Source of the DNA: Lichtheimia corymbifera B2541
Lineage: Eukaryota; Mucoromycota; Mucoromycetes; Mucorales; Lichtheimiaceae
DNA: 64,000 nt
Direction of reading: 5' to 3'
NCBI GenBank assembly: GCA_000697475.1
Contig: JNEU01001027.1
Coordinates: 1 to 64,000, forward strand
Shown here piece after piece: positions 21,156-34,636 of the stretch. Both the position numbers and the translations under genes were made by a program. Each line of letters opens with the position of its first letter. Position 1 is the stretch's first letter. Under the pieces are notes generated by a model, which was given only the letters and a program-made list of their open reading frames with translations, was not told the origin of the DNA and searched no databases.

Positions 21156-24100
21156 TTACGAGTTCAAGACTTGAGCAGCATGGTTGGTCTATGTAAAAGA
21201 TAAAAGATGTTAATATATATATCAAACATGGTGAAGATGGTCATCATGTATTTACCTGAACAGAGGAGAATCGACGCATCTCCTTTTGATCCATGCTCAT
21301 CTTTTTGTTCATGTTCAAGAGACGAGCACCAAAGTTGCGTGGACGCTCGAGTGACTTGAGAGACTTGGTACGGCTTGCGTAATAGCGAGCTGAGCCAGTA
21401 CCAGATACAGCAGAAGCACGTCGAGACGAGGTACCAGCCAAAGGAGTCTTGTTTTCGCGAAGGGTGTTTCTTGGCGTGAATAGATATTGCATGAAGAACT
21501 TGCAGAAATCCATTGGGATGAACCAGACAATATTCCAAATCCAGACAATGCCTGCCCAATTCCAGCCAATACCACGCATGGCAGTGAAGCCCCAATCGGC
21601 ATACACGGCAATAAACGTAGCAACAAGTTGGGCAATCACAAAGGCAAGCATCAAATACACTGAAGGACGCTCAAGGAAGAACCAGGTACGAGAACGGGTG
21701 ATGAAAATCAAAGCTTGGGACATGACGGACACTTGCAAGTAAATGATCGAATGGTAAATATGATCATTGACATCAGCGGGAAGCTCAACACCAAACTTGT
21801 CGGCAAAGAAAGTAGAGTGGAAGATGACTGCAGCGAAAACAAGGGTTGAGGCAGCTTGGTACAATCCATACAAGATGGCATAGCTGAAAATTTCCTTGAG
21901 ATTCCATGCATCTGGATAAGGTGATGGCTTGACACGATCAGTGGAAATGGTCATGATCGTACCATCATTGAGCACGGCAATAATAAGCACTGGGAAGGGT
22001 GGGAAATCATGTTCGAATGCAAAGCAAAGAATAGCAAAGCCGACAACAACACGAATGGTGATAGAACAAGCGTAAATGGCATAGTTACGCATACGTTGGA
22101 AAATTTGACGAGAACCAATGATGGCTTCAACAATGACTGATAAACCAGGTTCAGTCAATACAATATCAGCAGCAGAACGAGCAGCATCAGATGCATCGGC
22201 AACAGCAACACCAACATTGGCTTTGGATAAAGCAGGAGCATCGTTCACACCATCACCAGTCATTGCAGTCATGTGACCCATAGCTTGCAAACGTTCGACA
22301 ATCTCGTACTTGTGTTCAGGATACACACCAGCAAAACCATCAGCTTGGAGAACCATGTCGTCAATGCTAGTGTAGCCAGAGCCAGGAGGTGGACCATCCT
22401 TGAGGGTCTTGGATAAGAACATGTTATCACCCATACCAAGACGACGACCGGTTTCCTTGCCAATAGCAAGTTGGTCACCAGTAATCATCTTGACTTGAAC
22501 ACCAAGAGCAATTGAGCGATCGATAGTCTCCTTGGTATCCGAACGAGGAGGATCATAGATGGGAAGCAAGCCAATAAGGCGGAAACCTAAGCCTTCACCT
22601 TCAACATCACCTGAAGGCACCTCATCGACAGCAACAGCCAAAGCACGAAGACCACGACGAGCAAATTCATCGACATCATCATTGAGAGCCTTGATTTGTT
22701 CTTCGGTTTTATCACGGGTACACAAATCTAAAATGGTGTGTGACATGCCCTTGGTGACACGACGCACGGATCCATCTTCCTTGACACGGTAGGTGATTTC
22801 GGTACGCTTGACAACGGGGTTGAAAGGCTTAAATTCGAGCTCCTCAATGCCATCACGTGCAAGCTTGGGATCAGGAAGTGAGTTGACAATGCAGAAATCA
22901 ATGGCATCTTGATTTTCGGTACGTGATGCAAATGCCGATAGCTGAATGATTTCATCACCGTTAAAATTGGCATACGTCTTAATGGTAGGCTTGTCGACAA
23001 TCAACTTGTTCAAGGTCAATGTACCGGTCTTGTCGGAGCAAAGGATAGTGACAGCAGCCATTTCTTCAATAGCAGTGATACGGGTGACAATAGCCTTATG
23101 TTCAGCCAACTGCTTAGCACCAATAGCAAGGGTAACTGACAACACAGTAGGCCTGAAAGGGAAAAAGATGATTAGCAAGGAATAGCGAGCGATACCATAA
23201 TCTTACTTACATGGCAATAGGAATACCACCAATGAGCAACACAAGCAAGTTGTCAATACCACGACGATAGCTGTAACGGAAAGCAGCATACATGACAAGA
23301 ATTTCGATAACGACAAAGATACCAATGGAGACAAGGCAAAAGTTACCAATCTTTGTCAAGATGCTTTGCAAGTGGCCAACATCTTCACCAGCATCACCAA
23401 CGAGCTTGGCAGCACGACCGAAAAAGGTGTTGAGACCAGTGCCAATGACAACGGCTTCAGCTTCACCTTGCTTGACCGTGGAACCAGAAAAGATTTCATC
23501 ACCAGCTTCTTTGCCAACGGGAAGAGATTCACCAGTAAGAGCAGCTTGATCAATGGACACTTGACCATGAGCCTATATAAGCATAGCCATTTTTTTTTTA
23601 GTTTCTAGTGGTTTTTTTTGGATTGATGCAACACAAGGTCAAAACACTTACCGAAAGAAGACGACCATCAGCAGGAACGACATCACCGAGCTTAATGTTA
23701 ATGACATCACCAGGTACAAGTTCTGCTGCTTCCATGGTGTGCCATTCGCCGTTACGTTTGACCTTACATTCGGGTGCGAGTGATTCCATAAGAGCTTTGA
23801 CGGCGTTACCAGCTTGGCGTTCTTCATAGAAACCAATCAAGGAGTTGGCAAGCAATAGCAAAACGATACCAATGAAATCAGGATAATCTGGTGGACGGCC
23901 TTCACCGTTAGCTAATGCGATAGAGACGATAGCAGCAGCTTCCATGACCCATGAAAGGGGATTCCACATGAAGCTAAGGAATTGCAAAAAGGGATTTTGT
24001 TCCTTTTGTTCAAGCTTGTTGGGACCAAACTTTTCAATGCGGCGAGCAGCTTCATCCGATGTTAAGCCCTCCTTGCTTGTTCTATATAGTTTCAAGGTAG

Positions 24101-24340
24101 AGGTAGATAGATGGATCAGTTAAAAAAATAAACCAGGGGATGATGAAGGATCGGAATAGGAGAGAGATCCACATGCAAAAAGGAAATTGAAACGTACTGC
24201 AAGAGAGTAAGGACATCACCTTGCTCCATGGTGGAGAGGTCAAATTTGTCCTTATCATAGAGCTCTTCAACCGTGAGCGACGTAATGTTGCCGCTGATCT
24301 GCTGCTGGTGTGGTTGCTGATCTTCAGTCTTTTCAGACAT
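21156..24340 (-). CDS. PMA1: Plasma-membrane H+-ATPase (P3A type, plant-like)
   Basis: Proton pump that energises the plasma membrane. Exons 24340-24198, 24081-23652, 23572-23211, 23152-21256 and 21188-21156 join in frame (954 aa). Motifs: TGES (about 204-207), phosphorylated Asp352 in [44 protein letters not shown], and about ten membrane segments. The N-terminal transporter half ([31 protein letters not shown]) and [12 protein letters not shown] read like plant pumps rather than ascomycete Pma1. The nucleotide domain has [12 protein letters not shown] where most P3A pumps have KGAP. The last exon adds only ten residues. The C-terminal domain is Ser/Arg-rich and probably regulatory. Confidence 0.95.
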
Positions 24341-26479
24341 GATTATGGTATAAGATAGCAAGGATGTTGGATTCTTGCCGGTATGGGATTAGAGAATGGA
24401 TGCAGTAAATTGCAGAAGGTAGGTGTGTGTGTGGGTGCGCACGTCTATTAAGGCAAATGAAAAAAAAAGAAAGAAAGAGACACCAGCGAGGGAAATGGAA
24501 AGAAGAGAATCGGTTCCAAAGGGAACCCGATCAAGGAAGATTTATATATAAAGACGTCCCCCCAAAGGAGGATTGCAACTCGGTCAACTCAGCAAAACCA
24601 GCTACGAAAAAGAAGGGGGGAGGACTAGGAGATCACAAGTCGGATCGCTTTTGCTTGTACCAAAAGGGGTAAAGCCCTTTTGGTATACACACACACCCTT
24701 TCTCTTTTTTTTTGCATTGAAGCCCAAGCAGAAAAGGATGCGGATTGATGTTGTTGTATGTACATCATAAAATAGAATCAAATGAGTGTAACTGAAATGC
24801 TTCATGAAATATATACAATCCCGCCTTATATCTTATTACCCCATTTACCCCGCCCACTAAGATAACCCCTGGCTCCACGCACACTTGCCGCTGCTGACCA
24901 TGCTCATTTTGCCAAGGGAACGGGATCTCGTCGATCCTTACACACACACCAGCCAATACATCCATTCACACATTTATTACACACACTACGCGTAATAGCC
25001 TATGCTAGACTACACAGGGTTGGATTTGCGTAATTAGACGATGCTTCTTCATAATATTCTTTGCAGAACATCTATCAAAGTTAGCCACCTCCTTACGTAG
25101 TGCGATGTGTGCGCCTTTCCCCTTGACTTATTTGTTATCTTTTTGGATTACGATATACGCAAAGCGGAAAGGGAAAAAGGCAAAAACAGAGATCATGAAT
25201 GAACATTGGTAGACCTTCTTTATTTGTTGTCCATGATTGTTTGTGTTGAATGAGTCCTTTGTCCAATGTCTCCTTTGTTTTCATTTATGTGGGTATTGGT
25301 GTGTATGTTCTTGAATATACTTGTCAAAAGACGCATCAGGCGAAATGATGGTGATAATCTAGGGAGTGATAGGAAGGGGCTTCAAGGCGAGGGGGTGTGC
25401 ATAATTATGCAATGGAAGCGCCGGAAACGATGGTGATGCTTTTGTGAAAAGGAGAATATACCCCACGTCCATACATATACATCCACATGCGAAGAGGAAA
25501 AAAAGGTCAATCAACATAGCTTACGTGTGTGTGTCATGCACCTTTGAAATGCCATCATTTTTCATCCAACACCCCCCCTTTCACACCGGCAACATCCGTT
25601 GTTGACAAGGAACTTATTCAATCCGATTTCCCGAATGACGTAAAAAAGGAAACGTACATTCACGAATATCTGTTGGACAAGAAAGCAAACATTGGTCGAT
25701 CCCTTATCAAATTATACAAAGTGTGATACGCTACCAACTGATAACAAGGGCGGACAAATAGCTTTTTGTGTCTCAGGTACTTGGGGGGGGGGGGTTATCT
25801 TCCAAGAGAATGGATTTGAGCCTTAATATTACACTATTCTCTCTCTCCACTTTATCACTACACGCTCCACGTGGCCATGTCAAGCCAAAGATCCCATTTC
25901 CCATTATCGATTGAAACCACAGCGGTTATATTCGGCTAAAGAAACCCGTGTTTTTTGTTTATCAAATCCGAACACCATGCATTTAGTGTGATTGACAATG
26001 GATCTTGTTACTGAAAGAGTGATACACACAACCAACAGGTAAAGAAAGAGAGACTAAAACTGGATCTGTGCCACCTTGTCGCATATTTTACCCCTTTTCA
26101 AAGGCGGGGAATATAAAATATCATGGGCCCGCGCGCTATACTGCCTGTGCGTTCATATTTCCCATATCCCATCCATGACTCGCTTGATCCCATTCATCAC
26201 GAAACTGAATAAGCATTCCAATTCGACCCAATGTTGACATTTATGATGCATCCAAAGATAGATATCTACTTTTTTTTTGTTGTTTGGACCAGGTGTAGAG
26301 AATAGATGGTTGCAGGATCGGCAGTTGCTTCGGGTACAATTGGGGGGGTGGGGAGGGTAACAGAGGTAACGACGACAATGATGATGATGGAGATGATGAT
26401 GATGGAGATGCATAAGATGAAAATGATGATGCGAATGATGAAACAGGATGCAGTCACGATGTACTATGATGCTGACGTC
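24341..26479. other. Long intergenic region: PMA1 promoter and ORC3 3' flank
   Basis: About 2.1 kb without a convincing gene. TATATAAA-like sequence (minus strand) near 24541-24551 is about 200 bp upstream of the PMA1 ATG. A run of 12 G lies at 25783-25794. GATGAT-rich DNA lies at about 26375-26420. Small ORFs (e.g. 25529-25726) are unsupported. The length suits a highly expressed, regulated gene such as PMA1. Confidence 0.45.
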
Positions 26480-29400
26480 TTAGATATTGGACCACGTGAG
26501 ACGTTGAACATGATCAGTCTTTCGTTGAGTCGATTTGATGAATCCTAGAAACTGGAGTTCTGCAACGGATCGTACAAAACGTGCTCTATTAAAAGAAAAG
26601 AGGGTGGTCAGAATGGGGGATCACATGCTGATAGGAGAGAGAGAGAGAGAGAGAGAGACCAAATGACTTACTGAACTTCTTTTTCATCCAATCGATCGGA
26701 ACGTTTTTCTCGTTCTAGAATGCATCCGAAAGCAACGAACCAGTCGTATAGATTGATCATTCGACCACACTCGAGATATAACTTGTATAAGATACAGGTG
26801 TCATGTTCTGAAGGCATAACGTGCTCTGGGCGTGTACAGCAACTGCAATTAAGGTAGTGGTGTGCTTGTCCAAGACCGGTTTGCACGGATGCTCGCGGTT
26901 GTGCTGAAAATGACTTTTCGTGCAGCCTGACATTGGTGTAATAAGCCAACTCGTACATTGGTACAGTGGTAATCGATTGCATAAGGCACTTGCTATAAAA
27001 ACATTACCTCCTTGTTAGCCACTGCGGTCAATAAACCATATCCCATTCTTAACCTCCACCCCCCAAACCGCTTCAAGCTCTTACTTTAAGGTTCGGCTGA
27101 TCCAGTCTGCAACTTCCATTGCAATCTTTGTCTTGTCAGTACCCGTTTTCTTGAGGTACTTTACTGATTCGTCTTGTACTTTTTTGGCTGTCACTGTGTG
27201 TCGTGTTGTATCTGTCACCATGGCATCCAATTTTTTCTCTCGCTTCTTCATTTTGGCCTCCTGAGCTTTGGTGGTTTCAGCGTCCAAAGTTTGTTGCAAA
27301 CGTTCGATCCAATCTTCCAAGAGTGTCATGTTGTTATCTTCTCCTTGTCCTCCTTGTTCTTCCTGTTCTTCCTCGTGGCTGAACTGCATTGTTACCGCAT
27401 GCAGCTGCTGCAAGAAACGCCTCAACTTGTCCCCTTCACATTTTCTCAAAAGATCAGCCGGTAATCGGATAGCTTCACCCAATGCTGCTGTGTCAGATTC
27501 AAGGGCCATACGTAATAGCTCCCTTTTCGGTTTTCTGAGACCCGTGATGTCGGGAAATTGTTGATGAAGTATACGGATCAATTCAATGCCATATCGAAAA
27601 CGTTGCTGATATTTCTGAAGGCCTAGAACGAATTGCGGCAATGCTTTGGTCATCAAATATGCATCATCATCCAGGAGACAGAGTGCTTCATGTGGATCTT
27701 GATCGGCGAGTGCATTAACATGCATCCGGAATGATGGAAGCATACGTAAAAAGGTAGCATGATGTATACAGAGGATGCCTTGCTCGTGCCATTCGGTAAG
27801 CGTACTTTGCAATCGTTGAGCATCATAACCCAGGAGTGGCAGCAGGATCGACAATGGATTTGCATAAAAATGATGCATCAAGGCATACTATTTACAACCC
27901 ACCATGAATACCACACACATACATATATTTGCGTATTCCGATTCGCTCCCCCCTTGTTTACCTTTAAACTAGCCGCCACCTTGCCCATTGAAAAATCATA
28001 CAGATAGAAATGATCCACCAGAAATCGGAAGGGGCGAGGGCCGAATTTGAGAGTATCCGATCGCTCAATGAACAGCTAGTGCATATCCTTATCAGCGTCT
28101 TCACATGAAAATGCTGCATTCCAATAACCCTTTCTTACCGTTTCAAGCACACGATTGAGCCAAACTTCGCTTTGTTCCAACCAGAACTTTTCCACACGCA
28201 AAAGACTGATAGATGCCTTGGTCAAGGATTGGTGCAAAATCTCACTTGATGTGGCAATGCCCATGATGAAAACAATTGGCAGTCGTCGTCGATACTCGCT
28301 GATTCATAAAAGTAAGTACGCATACATGCAGATACCACACACACACCTAGATACCCACCTGCAAATAGAAATAAAATCTTGTAGCACTTGTGCTTCAAAT
28401 GTCTCAATATCTTGTAGCACCACCACCAAGTTGGATTGTTTGTTACGGCTTGCATGTCGATACCATCCTTCAAGGATCTGGAAATCGTAGGGTGGAAGCT
28501 TGGATCTCTTGACCGATTTTGCGCCACTATGACCACTACCACCAAATTGAAACATAGGCTATACGGATGTCAATATCGATGCATATATAAGCGTATAGCT
28601 CTCGCATTTACCTCGTCCATCAATTCTTGTTGATCATCGTTCAGCATAGTCTCTGAAAGAAACTGCTCGATCATCGTCTTGGTCATGTTCCTGATGTTTC
28701 CACAATCCTTTGACTGAAGCAAGGCCACGTAATGATTGTCTCGTCGCAAATGGCTCACAATCTGCTCAAACTGAGTTTCATGATCCGGTGTGTTGATACC
28801 TACCATAAAAGTCACTCCACTGTAAAAGAGTCCTCGTCAACTCAATCCTTTCTTACCAGCAAACACCAATGCCGTTGGGATTTCATGGAAAGGTAATGCA
28901 ATAAGACTATAGGAAAGGAATTAGATCCATTAATACTACCATCATCATGCTTTTACTTACCCTTGTTCCTGCGCAGAGTGATTGACAAAATCACCAATCG
29001 AATCGATGACAGCGCTATTCGTATCCAGCAAGATATCCTATAGCATACTGTGAGTCCATTTCCAACGTGAATACGGTTGTTGTACATACGTTGATAAGAT
29101 CATTCATTCTTTTCCACTCGGCTTGAAAAAACTTGTGTCGCATCGATACGCATGCTGAAGGCTCGTCGCCACTGAACAAGGGTTGAAAGCCATCATTGTC
29201 AAGAACGCTGGTATTTGCACGTTGCCTGGCACTCGTCGTTGTAGCTGATAATAGGCTGCTCGTTAGCTAAGCGATGTTGAATACATTGGCTGTCGTCAAA
29301 GAACCTTTTCGAGTACTGCGTTTGCGCTTCTGACCAGCATTCAAAGAGGAGGAAGCATTGGATCGTCGTGATTGAGGCAAGACAAGGAAACAGCCCTGAA

Positions 29401-29510
29401 AGAAGAGGACAGAAATGGGTTGAGTAAAAGTCAATGGTGTCACTGTGACGAATTGAATGTACCTCGGATATCGAATCAAAGGCGTCTTTGCCGGAGGTGA
29501 TGGTGGCCAT
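26480..29510 (-). CDS. ORC3: Origin recognition complex subunit 3
   Basis: Subunit of the six-protein ORC that marks replication origins. Twelve exons join in frame: 29510-29463, 29395-29305, 29244-29090, 29037-28961, 28906-28857, 28814-28612, 28558-28359, 28298-28139, 28075-27962, 27887-27085, 26992-26672, 26585-26480 (775 aa). Family features: [65 protein letters not shown] (AAA-like core without a working Walker A), a helical insert, and the C-terminal winged-helix end ([16 protein letters not shown]). The N-terminus has a basic KRKRSTRK patch suited to nuclear import. Intron 1 starts GTACAT and intron 2 GTTCTT, weaker donors, so the first 50 residues are the least certain part. Confidence 0.88.
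26635..26658. repeat. (GA)12 microsatellite inside the last ORC3 intron
   Basis: GA repeat within the intron between ORC3 exons 11 and 12 (26671-26586). It makes up over a quarter of that 86-bp intron. Confidence 0.85.
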
Positions 29511-31063
29511 GCTGAGTGTTACTGGAAAAGTTGACAAAAGGCGCTGAGGAGAGGAGGGAGGACGAGAATGAAAAGTCAGCCACGTGACCTTGTTCTGCCC
29601 ACTCAAAAGACGCTTTTCACCCAGCACATGTAGGTAGCATAGAAAAACCCTTTGATCAATAAAAACATGGGCTATTTTCATAGATTATCGATTACCAAAT
29701 GTGTTGAAGCTTCTCAGGATAATACCGGCCTGTTCGAGAGCATCCTTAGATCGCTAATGATAACTGCTAGAGTTTTATTTTGATTTATTTACTACTAGGA
29801 CGAACCATCATAAGAACTCCCTGAGTATATGGGTTACTCATGTATAAGATGTCTTTCTCTGTTTCTCGGCTGATCGACAAGCACATGCACCAAAACCTGA
29901 TGAAAAAAGTCAAAAGTGAAAATATAGCTATAAGCAAAATATGGCTAAAACCAAGCGACAAGCGAGCGCAAATCTATTCAATCATAGTCGACGCTGTTAT
30001 TGTGCTCTCGTAGTAGCCGGTTAACCCTCCCGTCTTTTTACGTTAGGCGCAAAAGATGAGTGATATAATGCTTATTGGGATCGTCAGCACGTTGTATGTC
30101 TCACAATGACCTCATTTGCATAATCTTTATGGTGAGTGAATGGATTTTAGATCAAGATAAGGCAAGGTGTCACCTTCGATCTACAGTGATGAATGCGATT
30201 TACCAGTGAAATACTCAATCCCAACCCCCCATAGGAAGCAACATCAAAGTCTTTAATATTTAGGAAAGGCTTATCGAAAAGAACTCACGAGATAATACGC
30301 TTAGAGTATATTATCCACAATCGGCTTTTTCGTTGCGAGTCGTTTAAAAAGGAAAATCTGCAAGGCACCAAGCAAAATGATACATTTTCAATAACCGCAG
30401 CCCATTTCATATATCATGCAACGCACCTCATATGTTTCTTTCTCCAAGGGTTCTTATCTCGGCCTAGTTACGTAATCATATGGGCTCCTTTGTGATGGTC
30501 AACAACTCTCTCTAACATGAAGATGATCACACTACTACTACTGTTACTCATTCATGTATTATACACAATAGTGATTATTTTGATAATGACATTATCCGAT
30601 TTGACAAAGAGGGTAGGATGGTTTGGGAGTGGAAAAGATAGACTGCAAACAATACGGACACAATTAGCCACGTTTCAGGGCCAAGAAAGGTAAGGTGCAA
30701 GGCACACAATGCATAATGCATGTTCTTTGATAGGTGTAAATCCGTGGAACCAATAAACAATGACAATCGTACTTGACCAATGAAATCACACTCCTTCTCC
30801 CTGGGGTTCATTTTGATATCATTCAATAGAAGAGTATACACATTATTTCATTGGGATGGGTAATTGATAGGAACAATGGATATCATGATGGATGTCAAAT
30901 CAATAAAGAGGAGCATTATGTGGAGGAGGTTTTATAATAGATTGAGGGATGTGGGTGAATGTGTGAATGTGTGTGTGCGTGTGTGGCTTGAACAATGAAT
31001 CCATCAAAAACCCCTCTGATCTTTAAGCAATTTATTTTCTTCCTTTTTCCCCACACACACAAA
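29511..31063. other. Divergent intergenic region between ORC3 and the SAP-domain gene
   Basis: About 1.55 kb between divergent genes. I find no supported exon or RNA gene. AT-rich sequence and short ORFs (e.g. 30575-30841) show no family motif. A GTGTGTGCGTGTGTGG tract lies near 30970. Confidence 0.4.
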
Positions 31064-32128
31064 ATGTTCAACGCTATACGTACACTCACTCGAGTTCCCT
31101 TGACAACAAGACCTCCATGTGGACGCATGTTGCACCAATCGGCTTGTCGACGCACCATTGACCCAGCTCATTGGAACAAGACGAGCCTCATGCGCCTTCG
31201 CAAAAGCCAACTTGAAGACCTTGCACGTGAACATGAGCTCTCGACGGGTGGTACCAAACTTGAAATTGTCCAGAGACTCTTGCAACAGAGCAGCAGCAAT
31301 AGTGCTTCATGGGAAATGGATGATCCAATCGAGCGTCGCGTTCAAGATGCTATTGCTACGCAACGTAGTCAAGCTGAAAAATCGGAGCCAGGGTCGCGTC
31401 CCACCTTTGAGGATAGCATGGAAGCCTCTTCTGATGTGGTTGATGAGGAACAAGAACACAAAAAGAACAACACCACCAATCAAGAAATGGAAGCCGGCAA
31501 CTGGGTGGAAGCTTTTGAACTAAAGTTGGGTCACTCTCATCTTCGACAAAAACCCAAACGATCCAACATCTTTTCTTCAGCACCTTCCAATGTTCGTTCA
31601 TCCTCTGCCATCTCTCAAGCAACCGCTACTGCTGGTGCACCTCTTCATCCTACACCACCTTCTCCTGCTGCTGCACCAGTAGCTGCTGTGGATAACAATG
31701 AACCTATGCCAGAAGATATCAATCAACATTGGGTCCGTGCATTCGAACAAAAAGCTACCAGTCAACGATCTCGACGCCATATGCTTGGAAACGATACATT
31801 TACATCCACAGACATTGAGCCCAACGTATTGGATTTTATTGACACCATGGGTACTCCAAAACAAGAGCAACAAGAACAACCATTGAATGATCAAGTGGAA
31901 CAGGAAATTGTGGATGCCTTGAAATCGGATTCGACTACCACAAACACCAACACTGCAACTACAACCACAACAGCAACCAATACCACTGCCGACAATGAAA
32001 AGAAGGAGGATCCAGCTAACAGCAATGTTGTGATCACCTCAATGATTGGTTCAGGCCTGTTGGTGTGGGTAGCAGGTGGTGAGAAAGGGTTCAAACATCT
32101 TGCTGATATCCTTATGAGCTCTTCCTAG
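31064..32128 (+). CDS. SAP-domain protein, probably mitochondrial
   Basis: A single-exon gene of 354 aa starting at the ATG in AAAATGTTCAAC; an in-frame Met at 30995 would precede it but lacks a targeting look. The N-terminus (MFNAIRTLTRVPLTTRPP) is rich in Arg/Thr without acids, a good mitochondrial presequence. A SAP motif follows (SLMRLRKSQLEDLAREHEL ... KLEIVQRLLQ), a helix-turn-helix that binds DNA or RNA. Two similar segments (NWVEAFELKL and HWVRAFEQKA) form a short internal repeat. A Thr/Asn-rich linker leads to a hydrophobic stretch (MIGSGLLVWVAGG), a possible membrane anchor. It recalls yeast Aim34 in having a presequence plus SAP, but I cannot prove orthology. Confidence 0.7.
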   Translation: MFNAIRTLTRVPLTTRPPCGRMLHQSACRRTIDPAHWNKTSLMRLRKSQLEDLAREHELSTGGTKLEIVQRLLQQSSSNSASWEMDDPIERRVQDAIATQRSQAEKSEPGSRPTFEDSMEASSDVVDEEQEHKKNNTTNQEMEAGNWVEAFELKLGHSHLRQKPKRSNIFSSAPSNVRSSSAISQATATAGAPLHPTPPSPAAAPVAAVDNNEPMPEDINQHWVRAFEQKATSQRSRRHMLGNDTFTSTDIEPNVLDFIDTMGTPKQEQQEQPLNDQVEQEIVDALKSDSTTTNTNTATTTTTATNTTADNEKKEDPANSNVVITSMIGSGLLVWVAGGEKGFKHLADILMSSS

Positions 32129-32450
32129 TGATCGACGCTCTCTTCATCATTGATGCTCCTGATCGCCTCCCTCCTCCTTTGTACATACGCACTCACTCAC
32201 ATTCACTATGCATTTGAAATGAACTTTACTCATTCCATTTTTTTTTCTTCTCTCTTTCTCACTCTCTCACTTGGAAATCGATGATTGGGATATGAATCAA
32301 GCATGGCAAATGTAAGATTTTTATAGAACTATGAGGATGAAGGGGACATTCTGACAAGTCGTCTATATTATTACCACAGAGGAAACCATTATTTGATTAG
32401 CTAGTTACTTGATAAATAAACCCATCATTTTAATAATGAAGTACAATGGT
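32129..32450. other. Convergent 3' flanks
   Basis: 322 bp between the convergent SAP-domain and kynureninase genes, expected to hold both polyadenylation regions. Nothing else is visible. Confidence 0.4.
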
Positions 32451-34211
32451 CTACTGTGAGATAGGGAAAAAGGAATCGAGAATATCTTTGAGGGAAAGCA
32501 CAGCACGTAGTGCATCAGTGTAGGTGTTGTAAAGAGGTACGGGAGCAATTCGGATCACGGTGGGTTTACGCTCATCACAAATGACACCACGAGCCTCCAA
32601 TTGAGCAAAGATATCCATCATTCGCTGAGGAAAGTCGAGAGATAACTGACAACCACGGTGTTCGGGATCACGTGGCGTGAGGATGCTGAAATGACCAGCC
32701 TTTTGATGGGCTTCCAACACTGTATCCAATAACCGTTCCAGATATCCAGTCAATGATACCGACTTTGAACGTAAAGCAGAAAAGCCTGCAGCATCAAATA
32801 CTTGAAGCGACCCGAGTAAGGAAGCCGTTGCCAAGATACTGGGATTACTCATTTGGTAACCAGAAGCACCAGGAGAAGGTTTGAACTCTACATTGCATTG
32901 TATGTGTGAGCGTGAATGTAAAGAAAGAAAGAAAGGTCTACATCATACCTGGCTTCATTTCGAATCGAGTAGCCTTGTCATTACCCCACCATCCAGCAAG
33001 TCTATTTATTTGGAGGTCAGTTTTTGGACATGATCCTTGTAGTAATAATAGTTGTACTTGCCTTGGTCTGTCATCATTGGCATATTTCTCATGCACAAAT
33101 AAACCAGCAATGCCACCAGCACCAGAATTCAAGTATTTATATGAGCACCAACAAGCAAAATCGACATCCCAATCGTGAAGTTGCAAAGGAGCATTGCCTA
33201 CTGCATGGGCCAAGTCCCAACCAACAACGCAACCCTATTCATTTTAAGGTTAAGCTTTTTCTCTCATTATCGGAGTCCGTGCACCAACCTCTTCATGGCC
33301 AACGCGTGTAATCTTTTCGATTTCGAACAATTGTCCCGTGTAATATTGGATACCACTAAGCATGACCAAGGCAATTTGGTGGTCGTTACGAATGGTCTGG
33401 ATGATATCCTCAGTGCGTAGTGTACTTTCGCCTTGACGAGGTGCCAATGCAATCAAAGCCTCTTCAGGATCAAAGCCATGCAATCTAAGCTGGGAGCTCA
33501 CAGCATACTAAAGATCCATGTTATCAATACAATCAAACCAGACAAAGGGGCTACATACATGATCGGATGGGAAAGCCTTTGCTTCGATGAGGATCTTGAA
33601 TCGATCTTTGGTTGGCTTATAAAACGAAGCCATCATTGCATGTAGGTTTGCAGTCAAGGTATTCATTGGTGTAACTTCACTTGGCTTGGCACCTAGGATG
33701 CTCACATCATTAGCCAATGTTGTTGTTGACACACAAGGTAATACTAACCAACAAGACGTCCCAAAGGTTCCTTGAGAGGTTCATCAATGACGGCCCATCC
33801 ACCATGACCAGGATGATCCCAATGACCCACGACACCACTGACGAAGAGTATGGATGAGTCTCTTTGCATGCCAATCATCAACCTTCAACGTACCGATCAG
33901 CCCATACATCGAATTCTTGCATCACCAATTCACGTGATCGTTTTGGCATGAGACCAAGAGAGTTGCCACAAAGGTAGGTGCATGGTTTATCGAGGTCAGC
34001 ATCGGATTCTATTAACCCCCATGTCAGTAAAGAAAAAGAGGCGGTTAGTGATAAACATACCAACTACGGGATGACTACCCGACACTGAACGGCGAGGTGG
34101 AATGGCAAATTCGTCACGGAACTTGGCTAATGGATCTTGAGCATCGAGCTTTTGAGCAAATTCCCACGAGGAAAGCTCTTGAATGGAAGCATTGGCAATG
34201 GTGTCGTTCAT
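32451..34211 (-). CDS. BNA5: Kynureninase
   Basis: PLP enzyme of tryptophan catabolism and NAD synthesis; it cleaves kynurenine or 3-hydroxykynurenine to anthranilate or 3-hydroxyanthranilate plus alanine. Eight exons join in frame: 34211-34061, 34008-33894, 33837-33749, 33692-33559, 33507-33289, 33234-33062, 33001-32949, 32887-32451 (456 aa, the usual length). Motifs: [48 protein letters not shown], the PLP lysine in [13 protein letters not shown] (about Lys269), [22 protein letters not shown]. The intron after exon 6 has a GC donor (AG|GCAAGT, 33061-33060) and an AG acceptor; only this splice keeps the conserved DDRPRLAGWWG. Confidence 0.95.
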
Positions 34212-34636
34212 TACAAAAAGGTGTCGTTTGTGGAGAAACAATGCTCAGGACAATGATGGCAGATTATTTTATTCTCCTCCATCTTTCCCACACTGTGGGG
34301 TTACACATCAATTGACTCTCACTCGCTCACTCTCATCACTCCTCTATTATACTACATACTGGGCTTATCGCCTGATCACCTATTTCAATGCAGTCAATGG
34401 AAAAAACTTTATCAATGAAATCGAACACAATATTATTATGGAGATGGGGACGGTTGGCAATACAGAATGATCATTTTTCCCAGTTAATCGGTTGATGGGT
34501 GCGTGAGAAATATGGGATCATGCAACAACACCACCTTCTGTACCTGCATACAGCATACTCTCTCTGCAAGATGATAACATTCAATCTTCACATTGGTAAA
34601 ATAAAACTCTTTTCTTTATATAACATGGTCATTATT
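34212..34636. other. Kynureninase promoter region
   Basis: 425 bp between the kynureninase start and the 3' end of the next minus-strand gene. Short ORFs have no motif. No RNA gene seen. Confidence 0.4.

Noticed and set aside
26153..26548. Met/Asp-rich or His-rich frames near 26.4 kb
   Set aside because: Produced by a GATGAT microsatellite; no supported gene.
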